Part shown: one piece after another, positions 50,001 through 55,574 of the stretch | How the letters are laid out: every line of letters starts with the position of its first letter | Numbering within the stretch: position 1 is the first letter of the stretch | NCBI GenBank assembly: GCA_002633005.1 | Contig: NMRA01000077.1 | Location: 796,161-860,160, forward strand | Direction of reading: 5' to 3' | Length of the DNA: 64,000 bases | From: Phoronis australis | Lineage: Eukaryota; Phoronida; Phoronidae | Program-made: the position numbers and the translations under genes | Notes under the pieces: model-generated | What the model was told of the DNA's origin: nothing | Databases searched by the model: none | The model's input: only the letters and a program-made list of their open reading frames with translations

Positions 50001-50165
50001 CATATACTGGTTATCAGAATTAACTGATAGCAAGTTGGCATAGGTGTCGTCTGACAACTTTAACCCTTGACCTGACTGAACACCATTTTCTACTTTGAAG
50101 AGGCTAATGTCTGTACCCAAAGTCACAAATTCATCACCATGATTAGGTGACCAAAGGATGTCCAT
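16899..50165 (-). CDS. MIOS: MIOS, GATOR2 complex subunit (21 coding exons found, one missing)
   Basis: MIOS (meiosis regulator for oocyte development, Drosophila mio) is a core subunit of GATOR2 with WDR24, WDR59, SEH1L and SEC13. GATOR2 acts at the lysosome, antagonises GATOR1 and so promotes mTORC1 activation when amino acids are present. The exons run in order and collinear with human MIOS: an N-terminal WD40 propeller (MDILWSP..., [79 protein letters not shown]), an alpha-solenoid ([41 protein letters not shown]) and the C-terminal zinc-binding part ([32 protein letters not shown]). About 824 residues are visible against 875 in human. The expected exon for the CPGCRKPLPRC knuckle between 18240 and 21871 is not seen; exon phases on either side (0 and 1) prove that something is missing. 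The junction of exons 11 and 12 is uncertain. Confidence 0.93.
17040..17195. repeat. Two-copy ~62-bp tandem duplication
   Basis: Units with CAACAAAGGTGGTTGAAGTA at about 17090 and about 17152, in the last MIOS intron; the second runs into the N at 17196. Confidence 0.85.
17197..17480. repeat. 64-bp minisatellite, ~4.4 copies
   Basis: Units start CTGGTTTGAAACAGTCCATT at 17197, 17261, 17325, 17389 and 17453. Near-identical copies next to a single N suggest that the true copy number is unresolved. Confidence 0.95.
17886..18113. repeat. 47-bp minisatellite, ~5 copies
   Basis: Unit GGAACAACAGTTCAACATCT + GGTTCAGCCCCTTAACATTA + CCACTCA, ending about 30 bp from MIOS exon 21. Confidence 0.95.
18143..18239 (-). 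CDS. MIOS: MIOS coding exon 21, Cys/His zinc motif
   Basis: [20 protein letters not shown] then [11 protein letters not shown]; cf. human NNWFTWCHNCRHGGHAGHM. Acceptor TTCTTGCAG; donor TTCCG|GTAGGT. It needs an upstream exon ending in phase 1, which exon 19 (phase 0) does not supply. Confidence 0.93.
18350..19035. mobile_element. Diverged repeat related to the CTCF-motif family
   Basis: Motifs GGGCACTAGGAGGCGTTCC (about 18783) and GGCCACCAGGAGGTGCTAC (about 18956), with repeated 'GAAATC...CATCAGGAAACGCTCTTCCC' phrases. Continues beyond an inserted Penelope fragment at 19720-20100 (GGCCACTAGGATGCACTAC, about 19828). Confidence 0.6.
19040..19725. mobile_element. Head-to-head pair of Penelope-like element 3' ends
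   Basis: Two truncated 3' ends of a GIY-YIG retroelement face each other. The minus copy (about 19430 to 19040) encodes [20 protein letters not shown]...[20 protein letters not shown]...[15 protein letters not shown], the IYIG...R core and C-terminal part of a GIY-YIG endonuclease domain as found downstream of the reverse transcriptase in Penelope-like elements. The plus copy (about 19434 to 19725) carries a decayed version ([18 protein letters not shown]) with a 53-bp internal tandem duplication. The outer ~90 bp of both are near-identical inverted repeats. Confidence 0.7.
20100..20196. repeat. CACT/CT microsatellite at gap edge
   Basis: (CACG)n, (CACT)n and (CT)n running directly into the N gap. 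Confidence 0.95.
20197..20699. other. Assembly gap (503 N)
   Basis: All N. It lies within the MIOS intron(s) between exon 19 and exon 21, where one coding exon is expected. Confidence 0.99.
20760..21590. mobile_element. CTCF-motif repeat family copy
   Basis: Monomers at about 20888 (CACAAGGGGGCACAGC), 20957 (GCCACTAGGGGCGCAACC), 21100 (TGCCACTAGGAGGCGCCAC), 21259 (GGCCACTAGGTGGTGC) and 21409 (TGCCACTAGGGGACACAC), ending with the family terminus TATAAATATGTGGGCGCATA at about 21563-21582. Confidence 0.8.
21872..22088 (-). CDS. MIOS: MIOS coding exon 19, first zinc-binding motif
   Basis: [20 protein letters not shown]...[13 protein letters not shown]...[12 protein letters not shown]; cf. human [10 protein letters not shown] and SCNFCGKSISYSC. 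Acceptor TTTTTTCAG, donor AAG|GTTAGA (phase 0). The first CxxC of the C-terminal domain is intact. Confidence 0.93.
22915..22990. repeat. GAT/GATGGT microsatellite
   Basis: Degenerate (GATGAT/GACGAT)n tract about 30 bp from the 3' end of MIOS exon 18. Confidence 0.9.
23020..23158 (-). CDS. MIOS: MIOS coding exon 18
   Basis: [20 protein letters not shown]...PQVDRWIE; cf. human TKDGVDLMESYVDRTGDVQT and VQYWIE. Acceptor TTCCCTAG, donor GAAAG|GTATGT. Confidence 0.95.
23854..23926 (-). CDS. MIOS: MIOS coding exon 17
   Basis: [20 protein letters not shown] then MLLT; cf. human [23 protein letters not shown]. Acceptor GCTGTTGCAG, donor ACTG|GTTAGC. The acceptor is the first unit of a minisatellite. 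Confidence 0.9.
23921..24201. repeat. Minisatellite of repeated 3' splice sites, 10 copies
   Basis: Ten copies of CTGCAACAGCAAGTCATA on plus, i.e. ACTTGCTGTTGCAG on the MIOS strand, spaced about 25-28 bp. The first copy is the exon 17 acceptor, and copies 1, 3 and 5 also retain exon bases (CCAGTAACTG). Confidence 0.95.
24820..25010. repeat. Minisatellite, ~4 diverged copies
   Basis: Units with GGTGATACCAACTACAGCCT + GTATACATGTA spaced about 45-75 bp, in the MIOS intron between exons 16 and 17. Confidence 0.9.
25794..25880. repeat. 30-bp tandem repeat of MIOS exon 16 end plus donor (3 copies)
   Basis: Unit CTTAGAGTCACTGAGATAAC + GATGGCATAC. On the minus strand each unit reads RYLSDSK then GTATGC. 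The first two donors are GT (25857 and 25827); the third is GC (25797). Confidence 0.95.
25858..25923 (-). CDS. MIOS: MIOS coding exon 16, with tandemly repeated 3' end
   Basis: [20 protein letters not shown] then SK, donor AAG|GTATGC; cf. human VRDRVAFACKFLSDTQ. The last 7 codons plus the donor are repeated twice more downstream in a 30-bp frame-preserving array (see 25794-25880). Confidence 0.92.
26185..26480. repeat. Dispersed repeat, copy 1
   Basis: Begins GTTGAATTCTTAACTGAAG and ends after CTAAACAGAGTGAAACGCAG. Related diverged copies are at about 43555-43860 and 50590-50830. Non-coding; the class is unknown. Confidence 0.7.
27405..27570. repeat. ~60-bp minisatellite, 3 copies
   Basis: Unit AGACAGGCTTGTGTGAAGAG + ATTTACAGGGCAGTAGCACT + ACATAGTCACACTT, the last copy slightly shortened. 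It follows a GC-rich relic (27280-27400) with CGCC/GGCG runs. Confidence 0.95.
27975..28147 (-). CDS. MIOS: MIOS coding exon 15
   Basis: [20 protein letters not shown]...[18 protein letters not shown]; cf. human [36 protein letters not shown]. Acceptor TACTGTAG, donor ATT|GTAAGT. Confidence 0.95.
29655..29756. repeat. ~25-bp minisatellite, 4-5 copies
   Basis: Unit CACTATAACCTACACACCCC + TGAGT, in the MIOS intron between exons 14 and 15. Confidence 0.9.
30489..30607 (-). CDS. MIOS: MIOS coding exon 14
   Basis: [20 protein letters not shown]...KVLKEGAKK; cf. human VQEGEWERAAAVALFNLDI and ILNEGA. Acceptor TTGTGCAG, donor CCAG|GTATGG. Confidence 0.93.
30664..30752. repeat. ~20-bp minisatellite, ~4-5 copies
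   Basis: Alternating TAATTGTACTGTATACA and TAATTGTACCGTATACA units about 60 bp upstream (minus strand) of MIOS exon 14. Confidence 0.9.
30935..32235. mobile_element. CTCF-motif repeat family, long copy
   Basis: One terminus is GTGCGCCCACAAATGCACCA (about 30955). Eight monomers follow with cores at about 31016, 31163, 31302, 31457, 31600, 31745, 31902 and 32049 (mean spacing about 148 bp), e.g. TGGCCACTAGGTGGCGCAA at 31457-31475 and TGCCACTAGGGGGCACAC at 32049. No open reading frame. Confidence 0.85.
32547..32615 (-). CDS. MIOS: MIOS coding exon 13
   Basis: [20 protein letters not shown], cf. human RILALQLCGWIKKGTD. Acceptor GCTTGACAG; donor AATAA|GTAGGT. Reading on past the donor meets a stop at once. 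Confidence 0.85.
33595..33786 (-). CDS. MIOS: MIOS coding exon 12 (5' boundary uncertain)
   Basis: [19 protein letters not shown] and a Ser-rich tail ending KSDN; cf. human LHFMKQYTED, AGIKSIV. Donor ACAG|GTGAGT is strong. The acceptor may be CTCAG at 33787 or one 24-30 bases further in (CTTCCTTAG / TTAGCAG). Confidence 0.65.
33788..33903. repeat. ~60-bp duplication next to MIOS exon 12
   Basis: Two copies of GTACAAGTAATGTTAAAATA ... ATGATATACCTAGCACAGAG directly upstream (minus strand) of exon 12. Confidence 0.9.
34085..35268. mobile_element. CTCF-motif repeat family, copy with both termini
   Basis: Starts at GCGCCCACAAATGCACTGCA (about 34099) and ends GTAAATATATGGGCACATAA (about 35250-35268), so the ends are inverted (TGCGCCCACA / TGTGGGCGCA type). 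Cores at about 34155, 34327, 34476, 34622, 34770, 34928 and 35075. An inner phrase (acatattgactggatggaaa, 34217) is shared with the start of the 47.4-kb copy. Confidence 0.85.
35401..35448 (-). CDS. MIOS: MIOS coding exon 11 (3' boundary uncertain)
   Basis: [16 protein letters not shown] follows an excellent acceptor (TGCTTTCAG) in phase 0 and matches the weakly conserved WRNHILAGNEDPQLKSLW region of human. A donor after CTA (GTGAAT) is shown; in-frame continuation to ...VNMW also resembles human LKSLW. None of the candidate donors gives an obviously clean join to exon 12. A CTCF-like motif, CACTAGATGGCGCTC, overlaps the exon end (about 35397-35411). Confidence 0.55.
35944..36084 (-). CDS. 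MIOS: MIOS coding exon 10
   Basis: 47 codons, [19 protein letters not shown]...[18 protein letters not shown]; cf. human WACGRHLYEC and DIATKMRLRALSRYGLD. Acceptor CTTACCAG, donor CAG|GTTTGT. Confidence 0.93.
36319..36437 (-). CDS. MIOS: MIOS coding exon 9
   Basis: [20 protein letters not shown]...VKVFERICV; cf. human ASFAWHPTSQNRM and FTVFERIS. Acceptor TTAACAG, donor GTT|GTAAGT. Confidence 0.93.
36705..36806. repeat. ~38-bp minisatellite, 3 copies
   Basis: Unit TTTGAAGACATTAACCCCCA + GAGCAAATGCAGG, in the MIOS intron between exons 8 and 9. Confidence 0.9.
37289..37505 (-). CDS. MIOS: MIOS coding exon 8
   Basis: [56 protein letters not shown]; one of the most conserved MIOS stretches (human WDLRKFEKP, WCPTRTGLLATLTRDSN). 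Acceptor TTTACAG, donor AGT|GTACGT. Confidence 0.95.
38713..38807 (-). CDS. MIOS: MIOS coding exon 7
   Basis: [20 protein letters not shown]...RLASFVE; cf. human NTKAVQGVTVDPYFHDRVAS. Acceptor CTATTCAG, donor GAA|GTAAGT. Confidence 0.9.
39415..39519 (-). CDS. MIOS: MIOS coding exon 6
   Basis: [20 protein letters not shown]...IKIFDIR; cf. human [20 protein letters not shown] and AIFDLR. Acceptor TTTGCAG, donor AGAG|GTGAGT. Confidence 0.9.
39621..40112. repeat. 35-bp minisatellite, ~14 copies
   Basis: Unit TATATCAGTTACTAAACCCT + ATATTTACAAACAAT, in the MIOS intron between exons 5 and 6. It contains vertebrate-telomere-like ACTAAACCCT words, not true TTAGGG arrays. The last half unit recurs at 42019 after the single N. 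Confidence 0.95.
40555..40650. repeat. Hairpin inside the TTAA element
   Basis: ACTGTCAAAAATCAAGACCT ... AGGTCTTGATTTTTGACAGT around a short spacer. The same hairpin recurs at about 63365-63425 in the related MITE. Confidence 0.85.
41060..41900 (+). pseudogene. Penelope-like retroelement relic, copy 1 (RT C-terminus + GIY-YIG)
   Basis: Frame-broken but readable: [38 protein letters not shown] (end of the reverse transcriptase), then [11 protein letters not shown]...VVY and IGQT...[17 protein letters not shown] (GIY-YIG nuclease). The order RT, linker, GIY-YIG is that of Penelope-like elements. Stops and shifts show it is dead. Inserted in the MIOS intron between exons 5 and 6. Confidence 0.7.
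42465..43440 (+). pseudogene. Penelope-like retroelement relic, copy 2
   Basis: Near-identical to the 41.1-kb copy, beginning at [10 protein letters not shown]. The longest open piece runs 42663-43145 ([20 protein letters not shown] region). It retains a CTACAAACGAATATCTTC stretch missing from copy 1, which restores the spacing before the IGQT motif. The high identity of the two copies implies a recent duplication of an already dead element. Confidence 0.7.
43555..43910. repeat. Dispersed repeat, copy 2
   Basis: Related to 26185-26480: 'GTTAAATTCTTGACTAAAGC', then 'AAGGAATATGATGAGGCCAA TTTTATTAGAG' and 'CTAAACAGGGTGAA'. Confidence 0.65.
44036..44110. repeat. ~23-bp minisatellite, 3 copies
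   Basis: CATGTACCATGGTGACAGTC / CATACATACCATGACAACAG / CACATGTATCATGGTAACAG, about 90 bp from MIOS exon 5. Confidence 0.85.
44201..44333 (-). CDS. MIOS: MIOS coding exon 5
   Basis: [20 protein letters not shown]...KPLLEL; cf. human LAAGLDKHRADFSVLIWDI and TKPLYELG. Donor CTTG|GTAAGA. Confidence 0.92.
44643..44701 (-). CDS. MIOS: MIOS coding exon 4
   Basis: [20 protein letters not shown], cf. human [20 protein letters not shown]. Acceptor TTTGCAG, donor CTG|GTGAGT. Confidence 0.92.
45406..45458 (-). CDS. MIOS: MIOS coding exon 3 (53-bp microexon)
   Basis: [17 protein letters not shown], cf. human LGQDHNSKFKDLIGKEF. Acceptor TTTACAG, donor TTTG|GTAAG. It is needed to keep the frame between exons 2 and 4. 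Confidence 0.88.
45765..46142. repeat. ~57-bp minisatellite, 6-7 copies
   Basis: Unit AACACAGATAAGACTTAAAA + AGCATAGTTCATTCTGGTCT + CTGTCAAGACTCATG, in the MIOS intron between exons 2 and 3. Confidence 0.95.
46741..46820 (-). CDS. MIOS: MIOS coding exon 2
   Basis: [20 protein letters not shown]...; cf. human [15 protein letters not shown]. Acceptor CTTTCAG, donor CAG|GTACGT, ends phase 2. Confidence 0.93.
47440..49165. mobile_element. CTCF-motif repeat family, longest copy
   Basis: Terminus GCACCCACAAATGCACTGCA at about 47496; opposite terminus GTAAATATAGTGGGTGCATA at about 49140-49160. Ten monomers with cores at about 47690, 47832, 47984, 48122, 48267, 48404, 48547, 48694, 48844 and 48981; the best are TGCCACTAGGAGGCGCTCC (48694) and TGCCACTAGGGGGCACACC (48981). 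In MIOS intron 1. Confidence 0.85.
49335..49440. repeat. ~51-bp two-copy tandem duplication
   Basis: TGTGAACAATATAATGGAAA + ACAACAACTGTCAC, twice, in the first MIOS coding intron. Confidence 0.9.
49998..50165 (-). CDS. MIOS: MIOS coding exon 1
   Basis: 56 codons from the ATG at 50165 ([19 protein letters not shown]) to ...NQYMK; donor AAG|GTATCG. The acceptor TTTTTTTCAG lies at 50190, so the frame is also open 8 codons upstream (...EEIVSGT), and SGT resembles the start of human MIOS (MSGTKPDILW). A start in an earlier exon is possible. Confidence 0.85.
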
Positions 50166-50589
50166 TGTCCCAGAGACTATCTCCTCCAACTGAAAAAAAT
50201 AATGTACACAGAAAAAAATTCTTCAGTTGGGGACACAATACAGCAGACTAAGACTAGAGAAATTTCTCAACAAAAATAACTTTTCAAGAACTTAGTTTCC
50301 TTTACCCTCATGATTGTACTGTATTTGCAGCCATGAAATAAGCTTCTTAAAACAGGAAAATGTCATTTTATCAAGTATCTTAGTCCCAAATTAGATAACT
50401 TTACTGTGCACTCTATAACCATGTCACACAACCCAAAATCTTCTGTATTTTGGCTAAAGCTGCATTTCGTCCTGTTTAGCTGGGTGAAAAATGGAAGGCC
50501 TTTACCCTGCTAAAATCAACCTCATAATATTCCTTACCACTATGGGAATCTATTTTGTTACCAACTAAACTTGCAGGTAATGCGTACAT

Positions 50590-50830
50590 ACACTATTTTC
50601 AATTCACAATTTTAGGGTTGACGCCATTTTCAAATTCGCAACTTTAAGGTTGCCTAACCTTAATAAACCCTGATTGAGTCACTGATGGTTTCGATGTTCT
50701 TGTTGCTAATGGAAATGTAATCTCATCGTCCAAGGAATATTATGAGAGCAATTTCATGAGAGTAAAAGGTCCCATTTGATTTAATTTTTTCACTGAGCTA
50801 AACAGAGCATAATGTAATTTGTTGAGCGAA
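50590..50830. repeat. Dispersed repeat, copy 3
   Basis: Related to 26185-26480: CTGATGGTTTCGATGTTCTT and AAGGAATATTATGAGAGCAA TTTCATGAGAGTAAAAGGTC. Upstream of the MIOS first coding exon. Confidence 0.65.
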
Positions 50831-50839
50831 TGAAGACAC

Positions 50840-53140
50840 ACAGGCACTATCCTCAAATGGAAGTTTTGATTAGGTAACATACAAGGTGGCAAGCTCTCAG
50901 CCAGTATCACAGTACGTTTAGTATAGGTTCCCTGAAGTAGTCCTCTACTGCAATAAATGATGGCCGACGATATTTACCCAACAAGATGGCCAAATAAGTC
51001 ACTTGTTACTATTTAACAAAAGGTCAGCCAAATATGCCGATATCTGCTCTTTACCCGACAAACTTTCCAACAATGTTATTGATTCACAATATGGACGTAC
51101 CTGTCCATCAAATAGTGAGCTTTGGCTATTTGCCTGGCAAACTTTCAACAATCTAATTGGTTAATATATCACAAGCTGGGTTTGAAAAAAGGAACTGTTA
51201 CTTCTCAGGCCAAGAAATTACACTGGCCGTAAAATTATAAGGACATGTCATGAAACTAAAAATATTGTCAATATAATAGAAATCAAAGAATTTGAAGCGT
51301 GTAGTGTTAAATAATGATTGGGAAGTTGACCAAGGCAGACACTTACTTTTTTAAGGAGACTAGGGTGTCCAAAATGGGGTTCCCAATATTCCAGGGCATT
51401 CATGATTCCGACGCATAACCCCCCAACCCCCAGCAATCCCCCCAAACACACAGATTTTTTTGCAAAAAATGCATAGAACAAGGTTTTTACATCTAAGTTT
51501 ATAAAAAAGCCTTCTGTAGTGAGCATTTTTATTAAAAAAACTGTGTAGCCCAAGACTTTTATAATGCTATCAACCAAGTGTGAGCATAGCAACATTGTAT
51601 ATACTTTGTATATACATTGTCTTCCTGCTTTGAAAAAAGAGCCACCACTGTGAGTCTTCATAGGCTTCCTAGTAATCATGACAATGTGTGTGTGTCCAAA
51701 CTTGAAAGGTTCCTATTGATAATGGGCGGCCAAATGATACATTGGGAGTCCTTGCCAGGGCATCAATATTAGTGCCAGGGCCTCGGTTTGGACGCCCAGG
51801 ACGTACGCTGCATAAAGGCCTGGCTATAAGTGTCTTATAGTGAAACAACACAGATTTCGAGACTTCTTGAAAGTAAAGCCGGAATTCTTGTACCATGCAC
51901 AAGGCGATCTATGTGCCGTCAATCTTCCGTTTTGTTTCGAGTATACGACAAGTACAGCGCCTGGAATGTTTTCCGCAATCAATTCCGCAAAATTTGGTGA
52001 AACTGGTATAATGTGGTATTTTTGTGTTTGAGCGATTTATTTTTCACAATCCCTATTCCGCAAACTTTGGGCAAACATTTCTGCAAAAGAATCGTATGAA
52101 CAGGCCTAACCCAAACCGCCGCACTTTACAAAGAGAATGTGCATGTATCTCGCAGTCAGGCTGCAAGATACACGCGTGAGCATGCTTATTTCGTAACTCA
52201 GTACAAGAATTAAGTTTTGTATTCTGCTGACGAAAATTCATTTTGGGCACTTTGATGTATGGAAAACTTGCGTCGGAGGGTGTGCAAATTTTATTTACAC
52301 CTTCTTTTACTCTTGAGGTCTTCTTGATTGTATTACAATTTCTAGAAATCACTTTGAAATCGTGTTGAGACTTTTCAAAAATTCCTGGTCCTTCCATATA
52401 AGTTCAGTTATAAGCAATAGTAAGATTGTGTCTAACAGAAATAGTCCCTTTAATATGTTGATATCAGCAGAAATTAATTGCCCTCTCCAGATAAGCAGAG
52501 CAGGTTACAACTTCCCCACTGCCGAGCGTGCATGACTGCACGAACTATCGTGAATCTTGCCGTACAATTACCTGCATTGTGCACGGAATGTCGAAGTGTT
52601 GAAACTTGTGTGTGTCAATCACCGTATGGCTCAGGAACAGGCCATTCCTTGTAACTTATTTTAATTCATACAAATAATCAGAACACCATGACGTTGATTA
52701 AGAAAAGCAAATGCACCCTAGCAGAAATTAGTTAGGTGTTTTGATACCAAAACATATTTTTAGCGCTTTTAACTGTATGTCATGAACTATTTCTTTGGTT
52801 ATCTGAAATACTTGAGGTCTTAAAATTCTGGTTCTTTGATCCTGTTTAAAAAACTCTAAAGCATTGTGGCCTTGCATTCTCTAACAATTATCGCGGAAAA
52901 TTTAATCGGGGTCCCCGAAAAATCTGAACATTGTCAATCAAATGGCAATGACCTTAACTTAAAACTCTGCGGAGCGCAGCAATGATTGGATCCTGACAGA
53001 GATCTGCGAAAGATGGAATCTGTTTTCAGTACTGGACATAAACAAGAACACCTAGATGTGCACATGTCGTTTTCTGAGCTGAGCATGCGTAGGCGGTATG
53101 CACTGCCGTGGTACAGAACTACAATGTGTCTTATAAAAGG
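50840..53140. other. MIOS 5' flank or 5' UTR intron, no gene recognised
   Basis: Mostly AT-rich single-copy-looking DNA. At 51725-51820 there is a solo copy of the sequence that flanks the 18-bp array at 61.2-61.5 kb (AATGATACATTGGGAGTCCT ... GACGCCCAGGACGTACGCTG). A 114-codon minus-strand open frame (52053-52397) has no recognisable motif. Confidence 0.4.
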
Positions 53141-53149
53141 TGTGCTCTC

Positions 53150-53768
53150 GACGGATAATTTTTTACTGTACAACCACGCGCTTTAATTGACTCAGAGAGC
53201 GTGGTCGGGCTGACAGTTTTCGACCATACGACCACGCGCTTTGAGTGTCTTAAAGGAGACGTGGTCCCGACGGATAACTTTTGACCATACAACGAGCTTT
53301 AAATGACTCAGAGAGCGTAGTCGGGGCTGATAACTTTCGTCCGTACCGAGCCGACCTGATTTTGCTCGAGTATCAGAACGCTTGTGGTCGGACGGACATT
53401 TTTCGTCCTAACGACCACGCGCTATAAGTATCTTAGAGAAGGCGTTGTCCCGACGGATAATTTTACCTTATTACCACGCGCTTTAATTGACTCAGCGAGC
53501 GTGGTCGGGCTGACATGTTTCATCCTTACGACCCCGCGTTTTAAGTGTCTTAGAGAAAGAGTGGTCCCGATGGATAATTTTTGACCATCCGACCACGCGC
53601 TTTAAATGACTTAGAGATCGCTTGTGGTCGGGAGACAATTTTTATTCATACGACCACCCCTTCCGTCAGCAGCGTGGTCGGCGGACACATTTCATACATG
53701 ACAACTACGTTCAACTGCGTGGTCCATGCGGATAAAATTTATCCATACGACTACACCTTTTAATTTGT
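53150..53768. repeat. ~58-bp satellite with dyad units, ~10 copies
   Basis: GC-richer units alternate around the words CGACCACGCGCTTTAA and GAGCGTGGTCGG, which are complementary; each pair can fold as a hairpin with a CGACCACGC stem. Double-unit period is about 117 bp (gtggtcgg at 53384 and 53501). Translated frames are repetitive and not a credible protein. Confidence 0.85.
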
Positions 53769-54099
53769 GTTAAATTAAGCTTTTGCAGCGGGTGGTTGGT
53801 GGGGACCACTTAATCATCTTGTTAAGTGAATTTGGTAATACTGCAGCCTACACGGTGGCTTTAGTATAAATCTAAGTATCTTTTACTCATTTTCTGGACA
53901 TATACACGGCATGCGTTCTCTTACTTTCAAATATGGCATCATACCCGAGAGAATCGAGTAGGGAAAATTTGTTCATATTTGCGCAACTCTAGCTGTTTTA
54001 AAGCAATAATAACGTCGCAAGGAGAGTATAGGCTTTGCCTAGAAAGTATTAGTACCCAAGATATTAACTATATTAACAAGAAAGGTGAGGCAGTGGGGA

Positions 54100-54221
54100 C
54101 TATAGGGAGGCATATTGGCACTTTTACCATTTTACAAAATACACAGGACGAAATTCGTTCAGAAAGCAATGGGAAGTATTTTGACCCCTAACCGGCCAAC
54201 CGAGGGGCTACGTGTCGCCTA
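54100..54221. mobile_element. Solo terminus of the 58.5-61.1 kb foldback element
   Basis: ATACACAGGACGAAATTCGT ... CCAACCGAGGGGCTACGTGT CGCCTA matches the right arm end at 60967-61055. Confidence 0.8.
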
Positions 54222-54224
54222 GCA

Positions 54225-54420
54225 CTCACTATGCTGAGTCATGTTGTGAAACGTGACTTCCGGTAGTGACGCCACGTACAGTCAGATGAATCCTTTCTAA
54301 GTCGCTTACCAAGTGTCAAATGCCTCTCGGCCGAATGGCTTAAACGCTTAGTCGTCGTACGTGCAACCTGGCTTCAAGTCCCACCGGAGACACTGAAATT
54401 TTCTACATTGGCGCCAACTA
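54225..54420 (+). mobile_element. tRNA-derived SINE-like repeat, copy 1
   Basis: The 54320-54395 segment reads like a tRNA: A-box CGGCCGAATGGCTTAAACGC and B-box GGCTTCAAGTCCCACC followed by GGAGACA. The head (GTGAAACGTGACTTCCGG ... ACAGTCAGAT) and tail (CTGAAATTTTCTA) are shared with copy 2. Acceptor-stem pairing is poor, so it is not a functional tRNA. Confidence 0.6.
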
Positions 54421-54587
54421 ATCCACAATTAACCCCAAGCTGCGGATGGAGAGGGGGCGACCTGGTATTCGTGCATTCAGAACACAAAGAGAACGTTACT
54501 GAGGTCAAATTCCAGGACGCTAAGGTGTTACTGAGATCCAAAAGCCAAGGAGCGCACCTGTTCCGGCATTCCGTGGAAGGGGAAGTA

Positions 54588-54765
54588 ATGTTGTGAAACA
54601 TGACTTTCGGTTGCGACATGTACAGTCAGATAAAGCTTCGCTAAGTCGCTTGCCAAGTGGCAATTGCCTCTTGGCCAAATGGTTTAGACGCTAGGTCGTC
54701 GCACGTGCAACCTGGGTACAAGTCCCACCAGAGACACTGAAATTTTCTAGTCACACAAACTTATT
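54588..54765 (+). mobile_element. tRNA-derived SINE-like repeat, copy 2
   Basis: TTGGCCAAATGGTTTAGACG and CCTGGGTACAAGTCCCACCA with the same head and tail as the 54.2-kb copy. Resembles class II (Leu/Ser-type) tRNA arms. Confidence 0.6.
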
Positions 54766-54937
54766 CCACTTGCAGCGACGCCGACGGTGTAGTTGTAAAT
54801 TTAAACCACTTGCATCAGTGACATTCAAAAAAAATCTCCCTACTTATTTTTTAATGGTAAATTTACGTAAATGTGCTATCTAAAAGTTCCTACACATGCC
54901 CTTATTTCAATAAGTTTTGAAAGTTTTCCTTCCGTAC

Positions 54938-54985
54938 CTTTTCAGCGACTGCAGGCGGCCATTTTTGTTCCGGGCAATAAAACAG
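54938..54985 (-). promoter_or_regulatory. Candidate MIOS promoter / non-coding first exon
   Basis: On the minus strand CCGGAACAAAAATGGCCGCC (ETS plus YY1-type AAAATGGCCGCC) is followed 24 bp later by a splice donor AAAAG|GTACGG at 54937. An exon here could join the acceptor at 50190, giving a 5' UTR with a very short upstream reading frame (ATG...TGA, 6 codons). Inference only. Confidence 0.3.
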
Positions 54986-55574
54986 AGAGGTCTGAGAAAG
55001 TTATCTAAAGAAAACTTTATAACTACTAATAATATTTGACAAAAAGTATAAGAATACCTGAAATTGACATTTAAATTATATTTTCATTTTAATATGTGTA
55101 CATTGAATATATATATATTTGATCCTTTTATATTTCTATATTCAAATAGTCTTCATTTTAATTTATCCGAAACTACTTCCGATTGTAACCTTGGAATTTG
55201 AAAGTAAGATGAGCAGATGAGCAATGTCTGGCTCAAGAAATCCAAAAGATCTAAAACAGATGGTGGCATCAAGTCAGCAGGTTTGTTAGCTTTTGATATT
55301 CATCTGATACTACAGTTACCTCAAATTGTCCGATGAACAAACCTCGTTAATTGTTGCTGTTGCTGAGGACATAGGACGCTATTGTTGCTACCGTAATATC
55401 TGTAGCCAGAACTGGCAGGAGGCGCGCTTGTTCTGGGAAAGTGGAAAGAGTGTTCACTATAACTTCCTGGTGTGACAGTCCAATAAAGCCTCTCCAAGCT
55501 GCTCCCCAAGGCACCATTTGCTTCTTTAGCCTAGCCTAACAGTTTGCTCTAGGGTCGCGCTAGACTTTTAAAAG

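Noticed and set aside
53384-53763. Repetitive protein (VVGLT...VVPTDNF)
   Set aside because: Arises from the hairpin satellite; units in other frames are equally open, and no start context or splice sites fit.
54315-54395. Functional tRNA gene
   Set aside because: Acceptor stem does not pair well and no clear anticodon arm; better explained as SINE-derived.
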